DNA from: CAZPMT01 sp964587655
Lineage (GTDB): Bacteria; Hydrogenedentota; Hydrogenedentia; Hydrogenedentales; SLHB01
DNA: 20,241 nucleotides
Reading direction: 5' to 3'
NCBI GenBank assembly: GCA_964587655.1
Contig: CAZPMT010000101.1
Coordinates: 1-20,241, forward strand
Shown: positions 7,403 to 15,135 of the stretch, in pieces
Numbering within the stretch: position 1 is the stretch's first letter
Layout of the letters: every line of letters begins with the position of its first letter
Made by a program: the position numbers and the translations under genes
The notes under the pieces: generated by a model
The model's database searches: none
The model's input: only the letters and a program-made list of their open reading frames with translations
What the model was told of the DNA's origin: nothing

Positions 7403-9958
7403 ATGAATTCGGCACGCATGTTCCAGATCATCGCAGGTGTGTGTTTGCTCATGACGACGTTGGTCGCCGGCTCGGCGGAGAACGAACCCTCCGGCCAGTA
7501 TCTGCGCGACTGGCTGCTGTGCGGGCCGTTTCCGTCGCTTGTGAAAGGCGACACCCGCGTCGAGGCCATCCGGCGTTCGGGTATGTACACCGACTTCCTG
7601 AAATCGCACGGCGGCGAGAATAAGTTGAAGGTGGTTCCTGGCCAAGTGGAAAGCTTCGAAGGCGGCTCGTGCGCGTGGACACTACACGCCGCTCAGGATG
7701 ACGCCGTTGATCTCGTCGTCGCCATCGCTCGCAAAGCCAACGTGATCGCTTACGCTTATTGCGAGATCGAATCGGCCAAGCCTCAAACCTGCGTTCTGGC
7801 CCTTGGCACGAACGACGGCGGCCGCGTCTGGTTGAACGGCGAGTGCGTGTGGGAGCGGCCCGGCCCGCGCGGTCTGAAGACCGACGGCGACGTCGTCCCG
7901 GTGGAACTCAAGCGCGGCCGCAACCGGCTTCTTCTCAAGATTGATCAGTATGGCAACCGCTGGGGGCTCATGTGCCGGCTGCTGCCCTTGGGCGACCCGT
8001 CGCTCACCGGGCGATTCGACCTGTTCGGAGTCGTCACCGGCGAGAAAGGCGCGCCGGTCCTGCGCATGGTGCGGTCGGAAGGTCTTCTTGGCACGCTTAT
8101 CGAGAAGGCGAAACTCGAGATTGTCCAGTTACAAGCTTCAGGCAAGATCATCTGGCGCGGCGACTGGAACACCAAGAAGGATATGCCGCTCGCGGTCGAT
8201 ACGAAGTCCTTCGGCGAATACCTTCTCCGCATCAGGGTTACCCTGGCGGGGGGATCGGAGCAGAGCATGGAAATCCCTTTCACAGCCGGCAAACGTGTTG
8301 AGAACGTCCTCTTTGCAGACGGTAAGACCGATTACGCCATAGTTGTCGCGCAGGATGCCCTCGAATCGGAGAAATGGGCCGCGCAGGAGCTTCAGAAGTG
8401 GCTGAAGGAGGTGAGCGGCGCTGATTTCGCCGTTAGGGATGACGTCGGCCCCGCACCGGAAAAAGCCATCGTCGTGGGCATCAACAAATGTTCGGGCAAG
8501 ATGCTCGGTCTGTCCGATGATGCCTTCACCTATCTGAACGCCGGGCCGAACATCGTGATCCACGGCGGTGGCGAGCGCGGCGCGATGTACGGTGTCATGT
8601 CATTCCTCGAACGCGAGATGGGCGTCCGGTTTTACACGCCGAAGGTGACAGTTGCGCCGAAGAAGGCGCGCTACGGCTTCGTGTACCTGAATCATTCCGA
8701 GAAACCCGGCATCCGCGTCCGGAACGATTTCTACTTCGAGGCCTTCGATCCCGTCTGGGCGGCCCACAACCGCATCAACGGCGCAATGACATGGCGCGAG
8801 CAGCCCGGCGGACTCGAAGCATACTGGTCGGTCCATACGTTCTACCAACTGATGCCGCCAAAGGAGTTCTTCGAGCCGCACCCGGAGTACTACAGCCTTC
8901 TCGACGGCAAACGCACGGCGGAACAGGCCCAGCTTTGTCTGACGAATCCCGACGTGCTCCGCATCATGACCGAGCGCATTACGAAGGTCATGCGCGAAAA
9001 CCCGCAATACCTCATCTACGACGTGTCGCAGAACGACTGGAGCAACCCATGTCAATGCGACAAGTGCCAGGCCATCGTCGATCAGGAAGGCAGCCAGTCC
9101 GGCCCGATCATCTGGTTCGTGAACCAGGTGGCCGACAACGTGAAGCAGGAGTTCCCGCGGAAATTCATCGGCACGCTGGCCTACAGTTACACCCGGAAGC
9201 CGCCCAAGACACTCAAGCCGCGCGACAACGTCGTAGTGCGCTTCTGCAGCATCGAGTGCTGCTTCGCCCATCCCTTCACGGAATGCCCGGAGAACAAATC
9301 GTTCATCAAGGACACGGACGGCTGGGCCGCCATCGCCCCTCACATCTACATCTGGGACTACGTGGTCAACTTCAGCCACTACATTATGCCGTACCCGAAT
9401 TTCCGGGTGCTCCAGCCCAACATCAAGTTTTTCCGCGCGCGCAACGCGATCGGCATCATGGAGCAGGCGGCATATCAGAGCCGCGGCGGTGAGTTCGCCG
9501 AGTTGCGCGCATACGTTATCGCCAAACTCCTGTGGGATCCGGACTGCAACGTCAACGACGCCATCAATGACTTCATGTACGGGTATTACGGCCGCGCGGG
9601 ACAGTATGTCCGCGAGTATCTCGACGTCCTTCACGGCCGCCTCACGCCCGACACGCACATTCATCTCGGTATGCAGCCGGACGATGTCCTTTTCACTGAC
9701 GAGTTCGTCCGCGAGGCCGAGACGCTCTTTGACAAGGCCGAGACTGTCGCCGACAACGAGGAGGTTCGCGAGCGGGTCGAGATGGCGCGCTTACCCGTCA
9801 TGTATCTGAAGTGCAAACGCAACCCCTCCATCGCCAAAGAGGACGGCACGTACGCCCGCTTCAACGAGATCGTCAAACGCGAGAACGTCAACCACTTCGC
9901 GGAAGCCGGCGAGACGCACGTAAGAGCATTCCACGAGGAGATGGAAGCGGCCCCATGA
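7403..9958 (+). CDS. secreted DUF4838 domain protein, glycoside-hydrolase-like
   Basis: An 851-residue exported protein. A signal peptide (MNSARMFQIIAGVCLLMTTL, cut near GSA-EN at ~25) is followed by a beta-sandwich region (~30-195) with NDGGRVWLNGECVW and KRGRNRLLLKI, a pattern seen in galactose-binding or PA14-like modules. Residues ~300-420 resemble the N-terminal domain of GH67 alpha-glucuronidases (ESEKWAAQELQKWLKEVSGA; IVIHGGGERGAMYGVMSFLE in part). DUF4838 covers ~430-720, with the hallmark VSQNDWSNPCQCDKC (541-555) and TDGWAAIAPHIYIWDY. C550, C552 and C555 form a CxCxxC cluster, and further cysteines lie at ~615-628. GAGAAGGAGAGAG precedes the ATG. DUF4838 proteins are common in Planctomycetes, Lentisphaerae and Bacteroidetes polysaccharide loci and are thought to act on glycans, but their activity is not well established. 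The paired oxidoreductase suggests a sugar or uronic-acid product. Confidence 0.9.
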   Translation: MNSARMFQIIAGVCLLMTTLVAGSAENEPSGQYLRDWLLCGPFPSLVKGDTRVEAIRRSGMYTDFLKSHGGENKLKVVPGQVESFEGGSCAWTLHAAQDDAVDLVVAIARKANVIAYAYCEIESAKPQTCVLALGTNDGGRVWLNGECVWERPGPRGLKTDGDVVPVELKRGRNRLLLKIDQYGNRWGLMCRLLPLGDPSLTGRFDLFGVVTGEKGAPVLRMVRSEGLLGTLIEKAKLEIVQLQASGKIIWRGDWNTKKDMPLAVDTKSFGEYLLRIRVTLAGGSEQSMEIPFTAGKRVENVLFADGKTDYAIVVAQDALESEKWAAQELQKWLKEVSGADFAVRDDVGPAPEKAIVVGINKCSGKMLGLSDDAFTYLNAGPNIVIHGGGERGAMYGVMSFLEREMGVRFYTPKVTVAPKKARYGFVYLNHSEKPGIRVRNDFYFEAFDPVWAAHNRINGAMTWREQPGGLEAYWSVHTFYQLMPPKEFFEPHPEYYSLLDGKRTAEQAQLCLTNPDVLRIMTERITKVMRENPQYLIYDVSQNDWSNPCQCDKCQAIVDQEGSQSGPIIWFVNQVADNVKQEFPRKFIGTLAYSYTRKPPKTLKPRDNVVVRFCSIECCFAHPFTECPENKSFIKDTDGWAAIAPHIYIWDYVVNFSHYIMPYPNFRVLQPNIKFFRARNAIGIMEQAAYQSRGGEFAELRAYVIAKLLWDPDCNVNDAINDFMYGYYGRAGQYVREYLDVLHGRLTPDTHIHLGMQPDDVLFTDEFVREAETLFDKAETVADNEEVRERVEMARLPVMYLKCKRNPSIAKEDGTYARFNEIVKRENVNHFAEAGETHVRAFHEEMEAAP

Positions 9959-9983
9959 AGTGAGGTGTCGTTGACGGCTTGCT

Positions 9984-10013
9984 TTGACTCGGAAGCCCAG
10001 TAGTAGGGATAAT
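9984..10013 (+). promoter_or_regulatory. sigma70-like promoter for the NHL-repeat gene
   Basis: TTGACT (9984-9989) and GATAAT (10008-10013) are separated by 18 bp in the 128-bp gap after the DUF4838 gene. A second TTGACG lies at 9971-9976 with no paired -10. The predicted leader is about 67 nt. Confidence 0.55.
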
Positions 10014-10086
10014 GAGGCCGTTTTCGGCGCCTTCAGGCCCAGGGGCGACGCCACGGAAGGGTGTTTTCATAATGGAGGGCGGTGCA

Positions 10087-11373
10087 ATGCGGACTCGGCG
10101 TTTTCTCACCTGTTGTGTCGTAGTGCTAGTGGCGGCGTTACTGACGAACGCGGTGTGGAGCCAGACGCTTCCCAAGAACCGGCGGGCCACGATCGGACCG
10201 TCAATGGTCTACCTGAAACCGGGCCAGGAGCGGCAGTTCAAGGTAGTTATGATTGCCACGCGGCTCATGTCGGCGGATGTGCCCAGAAAGGTGAAATGGA
10301 GCGTCAACGATGTCCCGGGGGGTAACGACAACACGGGTACGATCAACGCGGACGGGATCTACCGTGCCCCGGCGGCCGTCCCGTCGCCGCGCGAGGTGCA
10401 CATCTGCGCCGAAGTCCCGGAATCGGCGAACCGCTACCTATGGGCGACAGTTGTCATCGGCGACGCGCCGCCGTCGTACAAGCCTTGCGGCTACTGGTCG
10501 GAGCCGGTCCAGGAGGGGAAAGGTCGAACCGAGCACCTCATTGACCCGCACGGTATCGGCCTTGACGTCGACGGCAATATCCTCATCGCAGACCAGTTGG
10601 GGAACCAAGTGGCCAGGTTCACGCCGGAGGGCAAGTTCCTGGGAAACATTGGTGACGGCAAGGGGAGCGAACCTGGCCAGTTTACCGAGCCCCGCATCAT
10701 AACCTCCGACGCGAAGGGAAGGATTCTCGTCACCGACAGCAAGGGGGATCGGCCGCGCATTCAGGTGTTCAATCGCAAGGGAGAGTTTCAGCAGATCTTC
10801 GCCGAGAAGGGCATGAAACCTGGGATGCTTCTCCGCGCGCACGGGATGTCGCTTGACCCGGCAGGGCGCCTGTTCATCGCGGACGTCGACAATATGCGCG
10901 TGAACGTCTACGACGGCAAGGGCGAGCACCTGTACGACTGGGGAAAGGAAGGGCTGAACCCGGGCGAGTTCAGTTCGCCGCACGGCCTGTACGTGGACAA
11001 GAACAGCGATGTGTTCGTCACGGGGTACTACGGGCCGACGCAGAAGTTCAACTCGGAGGGCGACTTCCAGTTCGCGTTCGCTCACGGCGACCCGCCGGAC
11101 GGGCCGGTTTACTTCCACAACATGACCGGCGACCGGTGGGGCGACGTGTACGTGACCGTCCGCTCGAAGGGGGGCTATCAGGGAGCGGTCCAGAAGGATG
11201 GCAAGCACATCAGCTTCGTCAAGTACAACAATAACGGCGACTATGTCACCGCGTGGGGCATGTCAGACCCGGAGCACGGAGAGACCTCTGCCGTAGTCGA
11301 CGCTTCGGGCCGCGTCTATGCGCTCTTCAAGGGGGAGAAGGAGATGGGAGTCGAGGTTTTCCAGGAGGAGTAG
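10087..11373 (+). CDS. exported NHL-repeat beta-propeller protein with N-terminal Ig-like domain
   Basis: A 428-residue secreted protein. The ATG at 10087 follows GGAGGG with a 7-bp spacer and opens a clear signal peptide (RTRRFLTCCVVVLVAALLTNA, in part, cleaved near VWS-QT). An upstream ATG at 10072 overlaps that ribosome-binding site and would only add EGGA. Residues ~33-125 look like a bacterial Ig-like (BIG) domain: VYLKPGQERQFKV, VKWSVND, TGTINADGIYRAP. From ~150 to the end are about six NHL-type blades with the repeated pattern GI-DVDGNILIAD-NQVARF, PHGLYVDKNSDVFVTGY and similar. NHL propellers usually bind proteins, nucleic acids or ligands, or form lyase folds; no catalytic residues can be assigned here. 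It has its own promoter candidate and stops 130 bp before a long inverted repeat. A role with the upstream glycan genes is inference. Confidence 0.88.
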   Translation: MRTRRFLTCCVVVLVAALLTNAVWSQTLPKNRRATIGPSMVYLKPGQERQFKVVMIATRLMSADVPRKVKWSVNDVPGGNDNTGTINADGIYRAPAAVPSPREVHICAEVPESANRYLWATVVIGDAPPSYKPCGYWSEPVQEGKGRTEHLIDPHGIGLDVDGNILIADQLGNQVARFTPEGKFLGNIGDGKGSEPGQFTEPRIITSDAKGRILVTDSKGDRPRIQVFNRKGEFQQIFAEKGMKPGMLLRAHGMSLDPAGRLFIADVDNMRVNVYDGKGEHLYDWGKEGLNPGEFSSPHGLYVDKNSDVFVTGYYGPTQKFNSEGDFQFAFAHGDPPDGPVYFHNMTGDRWGDVYVTVRSKGGYQGAVQKDGKHISFVKYNNNGDYVTAWGMSDPEHGETSAVVDASGRVYALFKGEKEMGVEVFQEE

Positions 11374-11411
11374 TTGCCCTTCCCGAGCGCCCATTTCAAG
11401 TCCGCCGGATG

Positions 11412-11660
11412 CTAGCGTAGCGACTCAGAATTGTGGCCTCTCAAGGAAACAACGGAAACGACGGCCTGGAAATGCCAGGACACATCAAGAAGAGATTCCG
11501 TAACAAATTCCCCCTTTGAAGGGGGTTAGGGGGATGTTATTCTAGCACAGGGGAGACCTATATCTGACACTCAACATCCCCCTAACCCCCTTCAAAGGGG
11601 GAATTTGTCATGACCGAGGCTCTTGCCATAAGTTGCCAACAGCATGAATCGCTACGCTAG
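11412..11660. repeat. nested inverted-repeat element between convergent genes (MITE- or REP-like)
   Basis: The outer arms CTAGCGTAGCGACTCA (11412-11427) and, inverted, CTAGCGTAGCGATTCA (11660-11645) match at 15 of 16 positions. The inner arms 11503-11538 and 11573-11608 are a perfect 36-bp inverted repeat. The 249-bp unit has no coding capacity. The right outer arm overlaps the last two residues' downstream sequence and the flgK stop codon itself (TAG at 11659-11657). Confidence 0.75.
11503..11608. terminator. perfect 36-bp inverted repeat, likely bidirectional terminator or mobile repeat core
   Basis: The arms (11503-11538 and 11573-11608) are identical in inverse and enclose a 34-nt loop. 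Each arm holds CCCCCTTTGAAGGGGG, itself an imperfect hairpin, followed by TTAGGGGGATGTT. Placed between the 3' ends of the NHL gene and flgK, the 36-bp stem would stop or protect both transcripts. Similar CCCCCTTTGAAGGGGG / TTAGGGGGAT sequences are dispersed repeats in several bacterial groups, so it may be an interspersed element rather than a dedicated terminator. There is no flanking T-tract of the classic kind. Confidence 0.7.
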
Positions 11661-13354
11661 GCGGCCATGCCAAGCAGGGCGTCAAGCATACGGTCCACGA
11701 TCGTGATGACGCGGGCCGCGGCTTCGTACCCGCGCTGGTACTGCAGCATGAAGGTGACTTCCTCATCGATGGAAACGCCGGATGCCGCCAGGCGCCGGTT
11801 CTGGAAATCGTTGACGAACGCGTTTTGCACCTCGAGGGTTTGGCTGTTTGCGCGCGCGTCCACGCCGACACGGACGACGGTGCTCTCGTAGAAGTTCTGG
11901 ATAGTGGCCGTGCCGCCGTCGAAGACCATCTTGTTCCGGACACTAGCGAGAGCGATTGCCGCCGTATTGTCTCCGGTGTTCAGGACGTCCGTGCTGTAAC
12001 CGGAGGTCAGCAATCTCGGGTTGTCGGCGATATCTGAGTTCACGGCCATGGTCGCCGCGTCGTGTCCGGTGAAAAGTCCGTTGATTCCCAAGGCCGTCAA
12101 GGCGCCGGAGGCATCATTCGCAAAGGAGAAAGTATTCGTTCCCGTGGCGCCCAGACGAAGCGTGTTGTCGCTCCCGACCGACGCAGAGAAGTTTGGGATC
12201 GCGTTCAGGCTGGCAACGAGATCGTTCAGCGTGGTGGCGCCCGTGATCGTGACTGTTGTCTGTGTAGCCGCGCCAGACGCATCATAGACGACCACGTCGA
12301 AGGAGCCCGATGTCACGTCGAACGGCAATCCCGCCGCCGACAACGCCGCGGCGGGATCATCCACCGCGTTCGATCCCGCGATCGTGCCCGAGAGATTGTC
12401 GAGTCCGTTGCCGGTGCTGTGAATCGCATTGACTTCCCGGATGATCGCGGAGGCGATCTGGTCCAAACGCGTTGCCACATGCGCCAAGTCGCTGTCGCGC
12501 GCGGTAATCGCGCCGAACAGCGAGCCGTCGCGGATATCGACGTCCGTACCATTGTCCGCGAACCGCACCGCCAGGAGATCGGAACGCTGGGGGTCGATGT
12601 TCGGGTCCTGTTGAGCGACGAGTTGCCGCGCGTCCTCACCGGTCACCAGTATGTCTCCGGACACAAAGACGTCGACTTGGCCGTCTTCGCGTTCGCGATA
12701 TGAGATGTTTATGAGCTTCGCGAGTTGATCGAGTTCGAGGTCGCGCTCATCTCGCAGATCATTGGCCTTGTGCCCGCCCAACTCCTCCTTGCGAATGCTC
12801 ACGTTCAAGGCGGCGATGCGCGAAGCAAACGAGTTGATTTCGGGCACCGCGTTCCGGACTTCCTCGTTGGCGTTCGAGCGGAGTGCGTAGACCTGTTGCG
12901 TGATCTGGTTGAAACTCGTCGCGAGGCTCTGCGCCTCGGTAATGACCGACATCCGGACGGGCTGTTCCTCGACGCTGTTCGCAAAGTCGTTCAAAGAGTT
13001 GAAGAACTCGCTCAGGCGCGTTCCGAACCCGCTGGTCCCCGGTTCCTGAAACAGGTCCTCGATGCGCGAGAAATAGGAGGCTCGGGTTTCGGCGCTTCCC
13101 AAACCTTGTTCCTGCTGCCGGTACACGGTGTCCAGAAACTCCTCGCGCAGCCTCGCGATATCCGAGACCTGGACGCCGCGGCCAAGCTCGCCGAACGTGC
13201 GCGACTCCGGCGACCGGGCCGTCAGGGTCACCCGCTGCCGCGAGTAGCCTTCCTTGTTCACGTTCGCGATGTTATGACCGGAAACGTCTATCTGGACCTG
13301 CGCCGCCTGAAGGGCCGACCGGGCAATGTCCAGCGTGCTGAATAGGTTTCCCAC
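11657..13354 (-). CDS. flgK: flagellar hook-associated protein 1 (hook-filament junction)
   Basis: FlgK joins the flagellar hook to the filament outside the cell and is exported by the flagellar type III apparatus. The 565-residue protein has the N-terminal rod/hook signature (LDIARSALQAAQVQ then SGHNIANVNKEGYSRQRV, 25-42) and the C-terminal domain (SIDEEVTFMLQYQRGYEAAA in part, near 528-547, then RVITIVDRMLDALLGM). The ends form the D0 coiled coil. The middle contains GATGTNTFSFANDASGALTAL and other Thr/Ser/Asn-rich segments typical of the surface domains. I chose the GTG at 13354: GAGGG lies about 8 bp upstream and MGNLFSTLDIARSAL is the usual N-terminus. TTG 13372 would add six unconserved residues. 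It normally sits with flgL, flgM or flgN, but here it is alone, with an inverted-repeat element downstream and 507 non-coding bases upstream. Confidence 0.92.
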   Translation of the reverse strand: MGNLFSTLDIARSALQAAQVQIDVSGHNIANVNKEGYSRQRVTLTARSPESRTFGELGRGVQVSDIARLREEFLDTVYRQQEQGLGSAETRASYFSRIEDLFQEPGTSGFGTRLSEFFNSLNDFANSVEEQPVRMSVITEAQSLATSFNQITQQVYALRSNANEEVRNAVPEINSFASRIAALNVSIRKEELGGHKANDLRDERDLELDQLAKLINISYREREDGQVDVFVSGDILVTGEDARQLVAQQDPNIDPQRSDLLAVRFADNGTDVDIRDGSLFGAITARDSDLAHVATRLDQIASAIIREVNAIHSTGNGLDNLSGTIAGSNAVDDPAAALSAAGLPFDVTSGSFDVVVYDASGAATQTTVTITGATTLNDLVASLNAIPNFSASVGSDNTLRLGATGTNTFSFANDASGALTALGINGLFTGHDAATMAVNSDIADNPRLLTSGYSTDVLNTGDNTAAIALASVRNKMVFDGGTATIQNFYESTVVRVGVDARANSQTLEVQNAFVNDFQNRRLAASGVSIDEEVTFMLQYQRGYEAAARVITIVDRMLDALLGMAA

Positions 13355-13861
13355 GGTAACACCCTCACTCAAAACGGCTTCGACTAGTGGCCCGATTCAT
13401 CCCGCAGCTCACCCAGCCACACTATCGCATCTTCAGGCCAGCAATCCTTATTCCAAGTATCGGCGGGATTCGCAACGAACTTGAATTCCACCACTTACAG
13501 CAACGCGGGCCAGACCCGTACCCCCCTGCGCCGGGCAGACCTTGCCGCCTTTCTGGAAAAACATGCAGGTCAAGAGCGTGCACGAAAAGTAGGGGCGGTT
13601 TTTCCAAGGCCGCCCCATGATCCGGAGTTCAGTCCAAGCCTTTAGCGTAAACGAGGTTTGTAGCGCCGTTCGGGGCCGGTTTACGGAGAAATAGGCCCTT
13701 GGGCGCCATGCAGGCAAGACGCCTGCGCTACAACGCGGATCCTTAAGTGAACTGCATTGCCGCTAGACGGCGCGCTTTGTTCTTTACAGTGCGAATCCCG
13801 GCGTGTGTTTGCGCGCGGAATGTGTTATTCTTCGGGGCCTGTCTTGTTGGAGCATGCGTGC
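13355..13861. other. 507-bp divergent intergenic region with two hairpins
   Basis: Between the divergent flgK and dehydrogenase genes I see no credible gene. It contains an 11-bp hairpin, including two G-T pairs (GGGGCGGTTTT, 13592-13602, with AAGGCCGCCCC, 13606-13616), and a smaller one, GCAGGC-AAGAC-GCCTGC (13710-13726), followed by GCTACAACGC. The latter looks like a dispersed intergenic repeat. No convincing -35/-10 pair was found for either flanking gene. Confidence 0.55.
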
Positions 13862-14893
13862 ATGAAAGCAGTGAAGTGGTTTGGTCCGCGGGACATGCGC
13901 CTTGTCGAGGTGGAAAAGCCCGCGCCCAAACCCCATGAAGCGCTGATCCGCGTCGAGTCCGTCGGTATCTGCGGCTCGGATCTCCACTACTATGTGGAAG
14001 GGCGCATCGGATCCACGGTCATCACCAGCCCGCTAATCCTGGGGCACGAGTTCGCCGGGATCGTCGAGGACGTGGGACTGGCGGCGGATCGATCTCTTAT
14101 CGGGAAACGCGTGGCCGTCGAGCCCGGGATCCCTTGCCTCAAGTGCGAGTGGTGCCGCGACGGACACTATAACGTCTGCAAGGACCTCTTTTTCCCCGGC
14201 GGCCCTCCGTACGACGGCGTCCTCTGCGAGTACGTCGCGATGCACGCCGAGTTCTGCTTCCCGGCGCCGGACGGCATGAGCGCCGCGGCTGCCGCGATGA
14301 TTGAGCCGCTTGGCGTGGCCGTGCATACGGTCGAACTCGCCGAAATCAAGCCCGGTGAGACGGCTGCAATCCTCGGGTTGGGACCCATTGGCCTGCTGAC
14401 TGCGCAGGTGGCGAAGCTGGCAGGCATCCGCGTCGTCTACGGAACGGATTTGCTGGACTATCGCGTCGACGCGGGCCGGAAGTACGGTGTGGACGTCGCA
14501 TTCAACGCCGCGCGGCATGACACAGTCGAGATGATCATGCGCGAAACCGGCGGTCGCGGCGTGGACGTCGCTTTCGACACCGCGCGTTCGTCCGAGACGG
14601 CCGGCTTGGCTTGCGAAGTGGTGCGGCCCGCGGGCCGGTGCGTACTGACCGGCATTTCGGGGAAAGACTACGACCCGTTTCCCGTGGGGGTGGCGCGACG
14701 CAAGGAACTGACCCTTCGCTGGTGCCGCCGTTTTCGGCACGACTATCCGCGCGCCATTGCGTTGGCCGGTTCGGGCAAGGTGGACGTGGCGTCCCTCGTC
14801 ACGCATTCGTTTCCGTTGGAACGGGCCGGCGAAGCGTTCGAGCTTGTTGCCGCATCCGAAGATCATGTATTGAAGGCATCCGTCGATCTATGA
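13862..14893 (+). CDS. zinc-dependent medium-chain dehydrogenase, sorbitol/xylitol dehydrogenase type
   Basis: A 343-residue cytoplasmic MDR-family dehydrogenase that probably oxidises a polyol or secondary alcohol with NAD. Catalytic zinc ligands are visible as C37 (GICGSDLHYY) and H62-E63 (LGHEFAG), with E148 in MIEPLGVAVH. The four structural-zinc cysteines are C92, C95, C98 and C106 (PCLKCEWCRDGHYNVC). The Rossmann motif is LGLGPIG (171-177). GGAG lies 9 bp before the ATG at 13862. The frame is open further upstream but without family similarity. It heads a co-directional run of five genes; its TGA overlaps the next start as ATGA. The GHYNVCKDLFFPGGPPYDG segment is characteristic of sorbitol/xylitol dehydrogenases. 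The exact substrate is not determined. Confidence 0.92.
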   Translation: MKAVKWFGPRDMRLVEVEKPAPKPHEALIRVESVGICGSDLHYYVEGRIGSTVITSPLILGHEFAGIVEDVGLAADRSLIGKRVAVEPGIPCLKCEWCRDGHYNVCKDLFFPGGPPYDGVLCEYVAMHAEFCFPAPDGMSAAAAAMIEPLGVAVHTVELAEIKPGETAAILGLGPIGLLTAQVAKLAGIRVVYGTDLLDYRVDAGRKYGVDVAFNAARHDTVEMIMRETGGRGVDVAFDTARSSETAGLACEVVRPAGRCVLTGISGKDYDPFPVGVARRKELTLRWCRRFRHDYPRAIALAGSGKVDVASLVTHSFPLERAGEAFELVAASEDHVLKASVDL

Positions 14894-15120
14894 CGCAACG
14901 ATACAGGAGCATCATCGAGGGTTTGATCATTGTCCTGGGGCTGCTGTCGTTCTGGCCCTTGACTCTCGGGTATGGGGGATGGTTGTATCAGTGCGGAATC
15001 CTTGTCATATTGGTGCTGTTGGCGATTGTTGCGGTAGCGCGTTTTCGTCGCGTGCGCCGTGCGTTCAAGAACGAGCGGGCCGCGTTGTCCGGAACAGGGC
15101 AACGGCCGGACCCCTCCTGA
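14890..15120 (+). CDS. small two-helix membrane protein, unknown function
   Basis: A 76-residue protein starting at ATG 14890, which overlaps the dehydrogenase stop as ATGA. Two hydrophobic helices are visible (~8-26, IIEGLIIVLGLLSFWPLTLG in part; ~30-49, GGWLYQCGILVILVLLAIVA in part). A basic stretch (RFRRVRRAFKNERA) follows, which should lie in the cytoplasm by the positive-inside rule. I do not recognise a named family. The next gene begins 15 bp later. Tight coupling on both sides supports it as a real gene, perhaps a helper for the membrane proteins downstream. Confidence 0.7.
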   Translation: MTQRYRSIIEGLIIVLGLLSFWPLTLGYGGWLYQCGILVILVLLAIVAVARFRRVRRAFKNERAALSGTGQRPDPS

Positions 15121-15135
15121 AAGGAGTGCGTTACG

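Noticed and set aside
8600..9664. 354-codon minus-strand frame inside the DUF4838 gene
   Set aside because: High-GC antisense shadow; Val/Asp/Arg-rich with no family signature, while the plus frame has clear domains.
10438..11208. 256-codon minus-strand frame inside the NHL gene
   Set aside because: Antisense shadow of the propeller repeats; no independent start signals.
13395..13470. Possible sigma54 promoter for flgK (TGGCTG...GCTGC on the minus strand)
   Set aside because: The GG-to-GC distance is one base too long for a sigma54 site, and the other near match is one base too short.
13783..13831. Promoter for the dehydrogenase (TTTACA and TTATTC)
   Set aside because: The spacing is about 36 bp; no acceptable -35/-10 pair was found.
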